Part shown: positions 49,695 through 58,812 of the stretch, in pieces
Layout: each line of letters starts with the position of its first letter
How positions within the stretch are numbered: position 1 is the first letter of the stretch
Made by a program: the position numbers and the translations under genes
The notes under the pieces: generated by a model
Seen by the model: only the letters and a program-made list of their open reading frames with translations
What the model was told of the DNA's origin: nothing
Databases searched by the model: none
Assembly (NCBI GenBank): GCA_022821085.1
Contig: JAJEEG010000006.1
Location: 580,405-644,404 of the forward strand
Source: Candidatus Latescibacterota bacterium
Lineage (GTDB): Bacteria > JAAXHH01
Length of the DNA stretch: 64,000 nt
Reading direction: 5' to 3'

Positions 49695-50915
49695 CTAACG
49701 CGCGACTCCCAGCATGTCGATCACGATGCCGCAATAGGCCCGCGCGACACGGAGGGTGGATTCGATATGGACGAATTCGTTGGCCTGGCAGGTGTTTCCC
49801 CCTTCGGGCCCATACACCAGCGTCGGGATGCCCCCGGTCACGGCAAAGTGATTCGTGTCGGCCACGCTCCGGGCCAGGGCGTATCGTACCGGTCGGCCGA
49901 GTTGCTCTTCGACCCGCTTCCGGGTGGCCTGGACAAACTTCGACCCGGGATCCACGATGTACGGCGCCGGCGCGGGCGTGGGCCGGTCGTCCCACGTGAC
50001 GCGCCACTCGGACGCGATCGACAGGGACCGGATCAGCGCCTCGATGTCCTTCGCGGCCTCGTCGATCGACTGGCCGGGCAGTATGTGCCGATCGAGGACG
50101 ACCTGTGCGCGTTCCGGCACGAGGATGATGTTTCTCCCCCCGCTGATTTCGATGACGCAGATCGTTCCGCCGAGGTCGTACTCCTCGTTCCAGCCCAGTT
50201 CGATCCGGTCCAGGGCCGTGATAATCTTCGCGGCGTCTTGTACGGCGTTGACGCCCTCTCCCGTGTACGCGGCGTGGGCCGTCCTGCCCGCCAGGTCGAT
50301 CTTGATCACGTGACGGCCCCGCGAACCGATGCGCAGGCGTCCCGGAGGCGTGGGTTCGGGTATGAGGCAGCCCTCGCACCCCTCGAGCAGCCCACTGTCG
50401 ATCAGGGCATGGGCGCCTCGCGACCAGTTCTCCTCGTCGGTCGTGGCGGAGACGATCAGGTCGCCGGCCAGCTCCGCCCCGGACCGGACAATGGCCTCCA
50501 CCGCAGAGAGCACGGCCGCCGCCCCGGCCTTCATGTCGTGCGCGCCGAGCCCGTACATGCATCCATCTTTGACCACGGGCGACCACGGGTCCGTTTCCCA
50601 GCCATCGCACGCGTCGAAGGTGTCCTGGTGGAAATTGAGCATGAACGCGCGACCGTTCCCCCGGCCGTTTCCGTGGTCGTTCCGACTGGTGCCGTTCCCG
50701 TTCCCGCGGCCGGGAATCCGCACCGCCAGGGTGTCGCCCGAATCCTCCACAGGAATCCGGTGAATTCCAGCCAGGCCGATCTCGCCGAAATACCCATGGA
50801 GCATGTCGCCCAGCGCCCGTTCGTTTCCCGTGACGGACGGAATGGCGACCAGCCCTTCGATCAGCTCGGTGACGCGCCCGCGTGTGATGGACGATGTGAT
50901 GGCTTCCAGGGTCAT
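49695..50915 (-). CDS. M20-family peptidase/deacylase (ArgE/DapE-like)
   Basis: LVAIPSVTGNERALGDML; FMLNFHQDTFDACDGWETDPWSPVVKDGCMYGLGAHDMKAGAAAVLSA; SATTDEENWSRGAHALI. Confidence 0.9.
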   Translation of the reverse strand: MTLEAITSSITRGRVTELIEGLVAIPSVTGNERALGDMLHGYFGEIGLAGIHRIPVEDSGDTLAVRIPGRGNGNGTSRNDHGNGRGNGRAFMLNFHQDTFDACDGWETDPWSPVVKDGCMYGLGAHDMKAGAAAVLSAVEAIVRSGAELAGDLIVSATTDEENWSRGAHALIDSGLLEGCEGCLIPEPTPPGRLRIGSRGRHVIKIDLAGRTAHAAYTGEGVNAVQDAAKIITALDRIELGWNEEYDLGGTICVIEISGGRNIILVPERAQVVLDRHILPGQSIDEAAKDIEALIRSLSIASEWRVTWDDRPTPAPAPYIVDPGSKFVQATRKRVEEQLGRPVRYALARSVADTNHFAVTGGIPTLVYGPEGGNTCQANEFVHIESTLRVARAYCGIVIDMLGVAR

Positions 50916-51094
50916 GTGCCCGGCCGTTTCGGTGTGTGCTCCGAAGCCCCTGTTCACCGGGCCTCCGCTCTTTTTAATGATACAACGTAAAGCCCTGGCA
51001 GACAAGAGAATTATCTTGACATACAGGGCCGTGCGCCTTAGTTATACCAGCGCTTCAGGGACCGTTGGAATTCATTCATTTTCCGGAGTCAGAC

Positions 51095-52489
51095 ATGGCA
51101 TCAGAGATCTACGACGTGGCAGTGGTCGGCGGCGGGCCCGGGGGGTACGTTTCGGCGATCCGCGCGGCCCAATTGGGCTTGAAATCGGTGGTGATCGAGA
51201 AGGACAAACCCGGCGGCGTGTGCCTGAACTGGGGGTGCATTCCCACCAAGGCGCTGCTGAAGAACGCCGAGCTCGTGTTGACCCTGCGCCACGCTGAAGA
51301 CTACGGCATTTCCTGCGACAACCTGCGGTTCGACATGGGCAAGGCCGTGCAGCGTAGCCGCAAGGCCGCCGACACCCTGGCCGGCGGAATCAAGTTTCTC
51401 CTCAAGAAGAACAAGGTGGATCTCGTCAGCGGCCACGGCCGCCTGGTTTCGGCCACGTCCATCGATGTGACGAACGGCAAGGGTAAAACGCAGACGGTAA
51501 ACGCCCGTTCGATTATCCTGGCAACGGGTTCGCGCTCCAAGGCGATCCCGGCCGTTCCGGTGGACGGAGAGCGGATCATCACAAGTACCGAGGCCATGCT
51601 GATCGAAGAGCCGCCCGGGTCGATGACCATCATCGGCGGCGGTGCGATCGGCGTGGAATTCGCCTACTACTACGCGGCCTACGGTACCGAGGTCACCATC
51701 GTCGAGATGCTGTCTCACCTGCTGCCTGTCGAAGACGAGGAGATCAGCGAAACACTGGAAAAGAGTTTCGCGAAACTGGGTATCGGGATCAAGACCGGGG
51801 CGCGTGTCGAATCGGCCGAATCGGGTTCGGACGGCACCTCGGTAACCGTATCCGTCGACGGGAAAGAAGAGACGCTGAACGCCGACGTCACGCTCCTGGC
51901 CATCGGACGGGACGCGAATATCGAGGATATCGGTCTGGAAGCACTCGGCGTCGAGACCGACCGGGGCTTCATCCAGGTGGATGACGAGTGCCGGACGACG
52001 GTATCCGGCGTGTACGCCATCGGCGACGTGACGGGCCCGCCCCTCCTCGCCCACAAGGCGTCCGCGGAAGGGATCAACCTGGTAGAGCGGCTCGCGGGCC
52101 ATCCATCGGCGCCCATCGATCGCGAGAACATCCCCGCGTGCACCTATTGCCAGCCCCAGGTCGCCAGCGTCGGCCTGACCGAGGCGCAGGCCGCCGCCGA
52201 ACGCGAAATCCAGGTATTCAGAATGCCCTATCGCTCCAGCGGCAAGGCCGTGGCCGCCGGCCAGACGGACGGCATGGTCAAGCTGATCGCGGACGCGAAG
52301 TACGGCGAAATCCTCGGCGCGCACATCATCGGGGCCGACGCCACGGAACTGATCGCGGAGATCTGCACCGCGCGCACGCTGGAATCCACCACCCGGGAAC
52401 TCCACAAGACCATTCACGCCCACCCCACATTGTCGGAACTGGTCATGGAAGCCGCCGCCGGGCTGGAAGGCGCGGCGATCCACATCTAG
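51095..52489 (+). CDS. lpdA: Dihydrolipoyl dehydrogenase
   Basis: YDVAVVGGGPGGYVSAIRAAQLGLKSVVIEK; GGVCLNWGCIPTKALL; redox CxxxxC; GGGAIGVEFAYYY; C-terminal HAHPTLSE. Confidence 0.96.
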   Translation: MASEIYDVAVVGGGPGGYVSAIRAAQLGLKSVVIEKDKPGGVCLNWGCIPTKALLKNAELVLTLRHAEDYGISCDNLRFDMGKAVQRSRKAADTLAGGIKFLLKKNKVDLVSGHGRLVSATSIDVTNGKGKTQTVNARSIILATGSRSKAIPAVPVDGERIITSTEAMLIEEPPGSMTIIGGGAIGVEFAYYYAAYGTEVTIVEMLSHLLPVEDEEISETLEKSFAKLGIGIKTGARVESAESGSDGTSVTVSVDGKEETLNADVTLLAIGRDANIEDIGLEALGVETDRGFIQVDDECRTTVSGVYAIGDVTGPPLLAHKASAEGINLVERLAGHPSAPIDRENIPACTYCQPQVASVGLTEAQAAAEREIQVFRMPYRSSGKAVAAGQTDGMVKLIADAKYGEILGAHIIGADATELIAEICTARTLESTTRELHKTIHAHPTLSELVMEAAAGLEGAAIHI

Positions 52490-52499
52490 GGCTGCCCGC

Positions 52500-55055
52500 A
52501 TGCCTTGCTCGGCCCGCTTCTACCTCGCCGCCTTCGTCCTGCTTGCCGGGACTGCGGTCCAGGGCTGCGATGCCGGACCCCGCCCTCCCTCGAACAGGCT
52601 GTCCGGAGAAACCAGCCTGTATCTGCGCGCCCACGCCCGGAATCCGGTGGATTGGTATCCCTGGGGCGCGGAGGCGATAGATCGCGCCCGCGGGGAGGGG
52701 AAACCCATCTTCCTGTCCGTCGGATACGCGACCTGCTACTGGTGCCACGTCATGGAACGCGAGGTGTTCTCCGACCCCGATATCGCCGCGGTCATGAACG
52801 CCCATTTCGTAAACGTCAAGGTAGACCGCGAAGAACGCCCGGACGTAGACGAGATCTACATGACGGCCACCCAGCTCATCACGGGCGGCGGCGGTTGGCC
52901 CAATTCGGTGTTCCTTACACCGGAACTGGAACCGTTTTTCGCCGGTACGTATTTCCCGCCGGAGGACCTGCCCGGCCGGCCCGGTTTCCCCCGCGTGCTG
53001 AACCTGTTGAGGGAGGCCTGGGAAAACCGCAGGGACGACCTGGTCGAACAGGCGGGCCGGGTAGCCGAAGCGATCCGCTCCTTTCAGCGCGACCAGGTCG
53101 CGGCAGACGGGACCGCGGAACCGGACGATACCGTCCTGTCCGGCGTCCTGTCCGGCGCCCGGTCCCACCTGAAGACGCGTTACGACGCCGTTAACGGTGG
53201 ATTCGGCCCCGCGCCCAAGTTTCCGGCGCCCCTGCGTATCGAACTGGCGCTGAGCGCATACGAACGCACCGGCGACGGGTCCCTGCTGTCCATGGCCACC
53301 CACACCCTGGATGTCATGATGCGGGGCGGTCTCCACGACCACGTGGGCGGTGGATTCCACCGCTACGCCACGGATTCCGCCTGGCGCATCCCCCATTTCG
53401 AGAAGATGCTGTACAACCAGGCGGATCTCGCCCGTGTCTACTTGCTGGCATTCCACATAACCGGCGACACCGCCTACCGGGCCGTCGCCGAAGACGTGCT
53501 CGCCTTCGTCCACCGCGAGATGCGGGACCCCGAAGGCGCTTTCTATTCGTCGGTGGATTCCGAGACCGACGCCGTAGAGGGCCGGTACTACCTCTGGTCC
53601 GAGACGGAGATCAGGGAGACGCTCGGCGCGGGCGCCGACGTGTTTCTGGGAAGGTACGGATTGGCGCCGATGGCCGGGGCGGCGGCCGGTACGACAGGTG
53701 TCACGGGCACGGCGATTGACGGAACCTCGGAAGATGCGGAGTTCGACGCGGGCGTTCCCGCCGGTGCGGGCGTCCTGTACATCCGCGGGGAAGCAGATAC
53801 GATCGGGCCTCCCGCCGGTCTGGAAGCCATGCGCGAAGCGCTGCGTTCGGCCCGGTCCCAACGCGAGCGACCCGTGGTGGACCCCAAGATAATCACGGCC
53901 TGGAACGGCCAGATGATCGATGCCTTCGCCTACGCGGGACGCGTGACCGGAGACGGGCGGTACATCGAAACGGCCGCGCGGGCAGCGGACTTCATGCTGG
54001 ACCGCCTCTGGGACGACGAGCTAGGTCTCTACCGGATCTATGCCGACAAAGCGGTCCGGCGGAGCGCTTTCCAGGAGGACTACGCCTGCCTGATCGGGGG
54101 GCTGCTCAGCCTGTACGAAGCCAGCGCGGATTCCCGCTGGCTTGCCGCGGCCGAAACGCTCGCGGACCGGATGAACCAGCGCTTCTGGGATCCCGGGCCC
54201 GGCGGTTTCTACTTCGGGGAAAACGAGGAATACCAGCTCCTGCGCACGAGGAACGCCTTCGACGGAGCCCGGGCGTCCGGGAACGGTGTGGCCGCCCGGG
54301 TGCTGCTTTCACTGGCGCGCCACACCGGCGATATGCGGTACCGTGCGCGGGCCGCCCGTCTGTTCGGCGCCTACGCCGCATCGATGACGGAGGTCCCCGG
54401 ACGGTTCACCTCCATGATCCTCGCGCTTCAGGTCTATCTGCATGGTCAAGGGGATGTGATGCGCATGGATGAAACTCATGGCGGGCCCGATGCCGCGGAA
54501 AGCGGTCGGACCGGGCAGACCGGGTGGACCGGTCGAACCGGGCGGATCGGGCAGAATGGGCAGAGCGGGCAGCGCGGGCAGAGCGGGCGGTCCGCTCAGG
54601 GAGCCGCGTCGAATCCGTCCGCGGCGGGCTTCGGCGGCAACAGCAAAGTCGAGGCCAATCTGAACGCCGTGGCGGGCCCCCGCGACGGGGTGATTGACGC
54701 GGCCGTATCGATCCGTATCGAGGACGGTTGGCACATTATCGGCGGCAGGACCGACGTGCCGGGACTGGTACCCACGGCCCTTACGTTCAATGCGGATGTA
54801 CCCATCCGAACCGCCGCAGTCTCCTATCCGCCGGCGGATATGCTGCGATTCGACTTCTCCGACGTTCCGGTCGAAGCGTACCAGGGGGAAATCCGGCTGA
54901 GTGCCCGGATCGAAGTGGAATCCGCTGCCCTCGCGGATGGCGGTTCCCCGGCGGAAGGCGGGCGACTGTACGCGACTCTGTACTACCAGGCCTGTAACGA
55001 CGCAGTCTGCCTTGCGCCGGAGGAGAAGGCCCTTTCCGCCCCGCTCGATCCGTGA
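52500..55055 (+). CDS. DUF255 thioredoxin-like/YyaL-family protein fused to a C-terminal DsbD-alpha-like domain
   Basis: NRLSGETSLYLRAHARNPVDWYPWGAEAIDRARGEGKPIFLSVGYATCYWCHVMEREVFSD; C-terminal GVIDAAVSIRIEDGWHIIGG...YYQACNDAVCLAPEEKALSAPL. Confidence 0.93.
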   Translation: MPCSARFYLAAFVLLAGTAVQGCDAGPRPPSNRLSGETSLYLRAHARNPVDWYPWGAEAIDRARGEGKPIFLSVGYATCYWCHVMEREVFSDPDIAAVMNAHFVNVKVDREERPDVDEIYMTATQLITGGGGWPNSVFLTPELEPFFAGTYFPPEDLPGRPGFPRVLNLLREAWENRRDDLVEQAGRVAEAIRSFQRDQVAADGTAEPDDTVLSGVLSGARSHLKTRYDAVNGGFGPAPKFPAPLRIELALSAYERTGDGSLLSMATHTLDVMMRGGLHDHVGGGFHRYATDSAWRIPHFEKMLYNQADLARVYLLAFHITGDTAYRAVAEDVLAFVHREMRDPEGAFYSSVDSETDAVEGRYYLWSETEIRETLGAGADVFLGRYGLAPMAGAAAGTTGVTGTAIDGTSEDAEFDAGVPAGAGVLYIRGEADTIGPPAGLEAMREALRSARSQRERPVVDPKIITAWNGQMIDAFAYAGRVTGDGRYIETAARAADFMLDRLWDDELGLYRIYADKAVRRSAFQEDYACLIGGLLSLYEASADSRWLAAAETLADRMNQRFWDPGPGGFYFGENEEYQLLRTRNAFDGARASGNGVAARVLLSLARHTGDMRYRARAARLFGAYAASMTEVPGRFTSMILALQVYLHGQGDVMRMDETHGGPDAAESGRTGQTGWTGRTGRIGQNGQSGQRGQSGRSAQGAASNPSAAGFGGNSKVEANLNAVAGPRDGVIDAAVSIRIEDGWHIIGGRTDVPGLVPTALTFNADVPIRTAAVSYPPADMLRFDFSDVPVEAYQGEIRLSARIEVESAALADGGSPAEGGRLYATLYYQACNDAVCLAPEEKALSAPLDP
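54503..54600 (+). repeat. Degenerate 9-bp tandem repeat linker
   Basis: SGRTGQTGWTGRTGRIGQNGQSGQRGQSGRSAQG between the catalytic and DsbD-like domains. Confidence 0.92.
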
Positions 55056-55146
55056 AAGGCCACCCGGGCGGGACGTGAAAGCAGTTGCCGAATACATCCA
55101 CAATGGTGTACAGTAACGGGAGGACCCAACCTGCACAGGATTCGCC

Positions 55147-56850
55147 ATGCCTGAGACAAACCTCAAGGCCGACCCGCGACTAAGCGCGCCGATGCGCCGG
55201 CATCTCCGTTCGCTTCACCTGGATACGGTGGAAGCCTACCGGGCCTGGTGCCGGGAGAACGGATTCAATATCCGACTCAACAAGACCCTGCCGCAGCGTC
55301 GGCGGGAACTGGCCTCGTCGCGGAAGACCACGCAACAGCACCGGATCGACTCGGAACTCGAGGCGCATATCTCCGCCCTGGGCCTGGGCACGGTCGCGGA
55401 GTACCAGGCGTGGTGCCGGGCGCACGGCGCCGGGGACGGCCTGCAGAAAAGCAAGGCGCAACGCCGACAGGAGATCCGGTTAGGGCAGCAGTCGCAAAGC
55501 CGGCAGAAGGCCGACCGATCATCCGCCAGCCAGCACCGGCGGCGCCGGAAAGACCTGCTGAAGCGGATCGCCGCCGGCGAGGTCGACGACCGGGAACTCA
55601 CCAGTCCCGTGCTGCTCCGGGTGCGCCATCTCTTTCAGAATGCGCCGCTCGATCCGGAGGCCCGATCCGCCTTCCTGACGCTTCTCCTCCACGTCGAAAG
55701 CCAGGGAAGACTGTTTCATCTTAAACCGGTCGTGCCCCGGTACGGGCCGCAGCCGGCCAACAATTTCGTGGACGGTCTGGCGTCGCTGGCCGCCTGGCAC
55801 GGCCGCTGGATCCGAAAGGTCGCGTCGTGGCAACCGGACAGCCACAACGGCCGTCGGCAGTTCGGCGAACTGGCGCGACATCTCCTGGCCGAATACGACG
55901 TGCCCGCATGCATGGATACAGCGTTCTTCACGGGTATGGATGCCGGGTCGAGTACCCGGCAAGGCTGGTTCGTGCATGTGGGCGCCGGCAACAACATCCG
56001 GAAGGCCGACATCCCGCTGCGCTTCACCAAGCGCATGGCCCATGCGTTCATCGTGTCCGCACCGTCCGGATACACGGTGGACGCGGCCCTTAGATGGGCC
56101 CAGGTGATCGGGATGGGCGGCGACGACCTGCTGGCGGAGGCGGTCTGCGATTCGATGCTCGGGGACCGGTTCGAGGAGGGGCCGTTCTGGGAGACCGTGC
56201 TGCACTTCTTCGTGAACCATCCCATGCTCGACGTGGCGCACGTGGGACCGATCGTCGACTACGTCCATCACCGGCGGATGGTCGCCCGGGAGCAACGGGA
56301 ACCGGACGGAAACGTTCGTCTCATCGATCCGCCCGAGCCGGATTTCACCATGAAGGGCCGCACGCCCGAATCCATGCTGCGGAGGGTGGAAGCCTGGCAC
56401 CGTGGGTTGAATCGATCCCAGCCCAAGAAACCTCGCGAATGGGATTCCTGCGGGGTAGACGGATATACGTGGGTTGACGAGGACGAGAGGGCGGGGGAGA
56501 TCCGGACCTGGCGCATCGAGGAGATCCGCAACAGCCGGGACCTGGCCTACGAGGGCAAGCACATGAAGCACTGCGTGGCCTCGTACCTGACCTCCTGCGC
56601 GAACGGTACCCGGTCCATCTGGTCCATGAAGGTCGATTACCTGGGATCCGGAGCGACCAGGAACGTCTTGACCATCGAACTGCTCAACAACAAGAAGTAC
56701 ATCCGGCAGGTACGCGGCCGCAGCAACAGCAGGCCCATGGACGCCCACAGCGGCCGCGCGCAGGAAGGCTGGAACGTCCTTGCCATGTGGGCCGACCAGC
56801 AGGGCCTGACGCTTCCGGGCGGCAGGTCGTGGGCCATGCGCAGGGTGTAG
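55147..56850 (+). CDS. PcfJ-like domain protein with duplicated N-terminal module
   Basis: C-terminal ELAYEGK-type segment SRDLAYEGKHMKHCVASYLTSCANGTRSIWSMKV...IRQVRGRSNSRPMDA; N-terminal duplicated TVxxYxAWCRxxG...QRRxE module. Confidence 0.75.
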   Translation: MPETNLKADPRLSAPMRRHLRSLHLDTVEAYRAWCRENGFNIRLNKTLPQRRRELASSRKTTQQHRIDSELEAHISALGLGTVAEYQAWCRAHGAGDGLQKSKAQRRQEIRLGQQSQSRQKADRSSASQHRRRRKDLLKRIAAGEVDDRELTSPVLLRVRHLFQNAPLDPEARSAFLTLLLHVESQGRLFHLKPVVPRYGPQPANNFVDGLASLAAWHGRWIRKVASWQPDSHNGRRQFGELARHLLAEYDVPACMDTAFFTGMDAGSSTRQGWFVHVGAGNNIRKADIPLRFTKRMAHAFIVSAPSGYTVDAALRWAQVIGMGGDDLLAEAVCDSMLGDRFEEGPFWETVLHFFVNHPMLDVAHVGPIVDYVHHRRMVAREQREPDGNVRLIDPPEPDFTMKGRTPESMLRRVEAWHRGLNRSQPKKPREWDSCGVDGYTWVDEDERAGEIRTWRIEEIRNSRDLAYEGKHMKHCVASYLTSCANGTRSIWSMKVDYLGSGATRNVLTIELLNNKKYIRQVRGRSNSRPMDAHSGRAQEGWNVLAMWADQQGLTLPGGRSWAMRRV

Positions 56851-56908
56851 AAAAAAAAGCGACGGCATCTGGGCGGCCGCATGGGAAGCGGCAAGGAATG
56901 CCGTCGCT
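56851..56908 (-). terminator. Candidate minus-strand hairpin terminator immediately after the PcfJ-like gene stop
   Basis: 11-bp perfect arms agcgacggcat (56858-56868) and atgccgtcgct (56898-56908); the A8 tract at 56851-56858 reads as U-tract on the minus strand. Confidence 0.5.
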
Positions 56909-57127
56909 AAAATGATTGGATATGCTCCCGCGGGGCGCCGGAGTCATATCGAATCCTTGATCATTGGCGGGCAATCGATCGTGGCCGTGATGCAATCACG
57001 TGTTCGATGTCCGCCTATACTACTCTATTGGACTCCGAATCGCCGAAAAAGATGCACTAAATCGGTCCGGACATGCGTATTTCCGATCCCGTTAGACCCG
57101 TGGCCCCCGCGAGTGCCCCTTCGAACG

Positions 57128-57559
57128 ATGCAAATTGAAACGATCACATTCCTTGCCGCGATCACGGGCTATGCCGGATTAACCGCGAACATGGTCCTGG
57201 TGGCCGCTGACCGCCATCGGCCGAAACACATGACGCCGGTCGCGCTGATCGTCTTCGCCCATGTTCTGATGGTCTGGCAGTTCCGGTACGATTGGGAGAT
57301 CGCCCAGGCGACTAGAAACGGATATGCGGGGTTCGTTATATTCCATGCCGCGTTGCTCGGTATCCTGGCCGCCCCGCTGGCCGGGCACCCCTGGGCGAAG
57401 CGGCTCGTGGCCTTCTCGTTCCTCGTCGCCGCCATGGGGGCCAGCGGCGCCGTTATGCGTTACGATGAAGTAGCGGTCTACCGCCTGCCCGTTTTCGTAT
57501 GCGATCTCGTCGGCCTTTCCGCGCTGGCTTACTGGATATTCAGACGGTCCAGACCTTAG
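57128..57559 (+). CDS. Hypothetical membrane protein
   Basis: 143 aa, several TM: MQIETITFLAAITGYAGLTANMVLVAADRHRPKHMTPVALIVFAHVLM. Confidence 0.75.
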   Translation: MQIETITFLAAITGYAGLTANMVLVAADRHRPKHMTPVALIVFAHVLMVWQFRYDWEIAQATRNGYAGFVIFHAALLGILAAPLAGHPWAKRLVAFSFLVAAMGASGAVMRYDEVAVYRLPVFVCDLVGLSALAYWIFRRSRP

Positions 57560-57571
57560 GAGGAATCCGCA

Positions 57572-58390
57572 ATGATGAGCCTGGCTGAACAGAAGGCCTT
57601 TTTCGAGGAAGAGGGATACCTGGTCGTCGAGGGCCTGCTGTCGGAAGACGAGCTGGCCGCATGCCGCGAGGAAATCGAACGCCTGCACCGGCTGTCGGCG
57701 GAACTCGAGTCCGCCGGCGATCCGGCATCGTCGCGTTTCCAGCGCGAACCTTATGCAGAAGGCGCGAACCGACCGGACGGCCTGCCCGTGCTGAGGAAAA
57801 TCGAAAACACGCGGGAAATCTCGGCGTACTTTCGCGACCTCTCCGTCCATCCCGGACTGCTTCGGGTGGTGGGTGGATTGCTCGGTCCCGATCTGTTGCT
57901 GTTCCGCAGCACGCTGATGCTCAAGCCGGCTTTTCACGGTTCCGCCCACGCGCCGCACCAGGATTCGGCCTACTGGCCCATCGAACCGCCCGCGCTCGTG
58001 ACCGTCAGCATCGCCCTGAACGACGCCACGACCGAAAACGGCTGTTTCAAAGTCATCCCGCGCAGCCACACCTGGGGTTTGAAAGACTGGGGACTGATCG
58101 CGCAGGCACAGGACGCGGAACCCGCGCACGAGCGCGACCTGCAGGATGCCCACCAGGTCGAGGTGCCGCTGAACGCCGGCAGCGCGCTCTTTTTCCACAG
58201 CCTGATGGTACACGGGTCCGGTCCCAACCGGTCCCCCCACCCACGCAATACGGCGCTTTACGCCTACTTCCCGCCCCATGTCCGCTACATCCCGGGCAAA
58301 GGCGGTCCCAGGGAGAAGACCTATCCGGTGGCGTGCGGTCTGGATGGCCGAAAGACCTTCACGCTGGAGACCGCGGGTCAGCAGGTTTAG
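57572..58390 (+). CDS. Phytanoyl-CoA dioxygenase (PhyH) family protein
   Basis: QKAFFEEEGYLVVEGLLSEDELAACREEI; HAPHQDSAYWPIEPPALVTVSIALND; NGCFKVIPRSHTWG; HSLMVHGSGPNRS. Confidence 0.93.
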   Translation: MMSLAEQKAFFEEEGYLVVEGLLSEDELAACREEIERLHRLSAELESAGDPASSRFQREPYAEGANRPDGLPVLRKIENTREISAYFRDLSVHPGLLRVVGGLLGPDLLLFRSTLMLKPAFHGSAHAPHQDSAYWPIEPPALVTVSIALNDATTENGCFKVIPRSHTWGLKDWGLIAQAQDAEPAHERDLQDAHQVEVPLNAGSALFFHSLMVHGSGPNRSPHPRNTALYAYFPPHVRYIPGKGGPREKTYPVACGLDGRKTFTLETAGQQV

Positions 58391-58524
58391 GCCGGACCGG
58401 GTGCACCTTCCCATTTTGCAACAAAAAAAAGTGAATTACACTTCCGCTCGAAATAATAATAAACTATATAGTAACTATACATCCGGTTTAATGATGGCAT
58501 CCCGGCTACCGCACCGGCTGCCGT

Positions 58525-58577
58525 TCCTGCACGCACCTGATCCTGCACGCACCTGTTCCTGCACGCACCTGTTCCTG
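58525..58577. repeat. 16-bp intergenic tandem repeat x3
   Basis: tcctgcacgcacctg(a/t) at 58525, 58541, 58557. Confidence 0.95.
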
Positions 58578-58609
58578 AGACCAGACTGCACCGAATCGGG
58601 AGAGCATTC

Positions 58610-58780
58610 ATGCGAAACACGGAAGCGCAAGAGACCAACGAGGTACTGAATGAACTGCGTGGCGAGCTCCAAGAGGTGGTCATCCTGTTGTCGACAATCG
58701 CCAGGCACATCGACGACTTTCGTTACGAGACCCACAAGTTGAACCGGTATCTGCGCAACATCCCGCGCGAAGAACAGTAG
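58610..58780 (+). CDS. Small (56 aa) probable coiled-coil protein
   Basis: MRNTEAQETNEVLNELRGELQEVVILLSTIARHIDDFRYETHKLNRYLRNIPREEQ*; preceded by gggagag; below the ORF-track length cutoff. Confidence 0.6.
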   Translation: MRNTEAQETNEVLNELRGELQEVVILLSTIARHIDDFRYETHKLNRYLRNIPREEQ

Positions 58781-58812
58781 AGCGTCTGGGCCAGCCTAAC
58801 CGCGAGCTTGCG

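Noticed and set aside
49134-50990. 618-aa plus-strand ORF
   Set aside because: Antisense to the M20 peptidase and adjacent hypothetical gene; the minus strand holds the conserved peptidase motifs.
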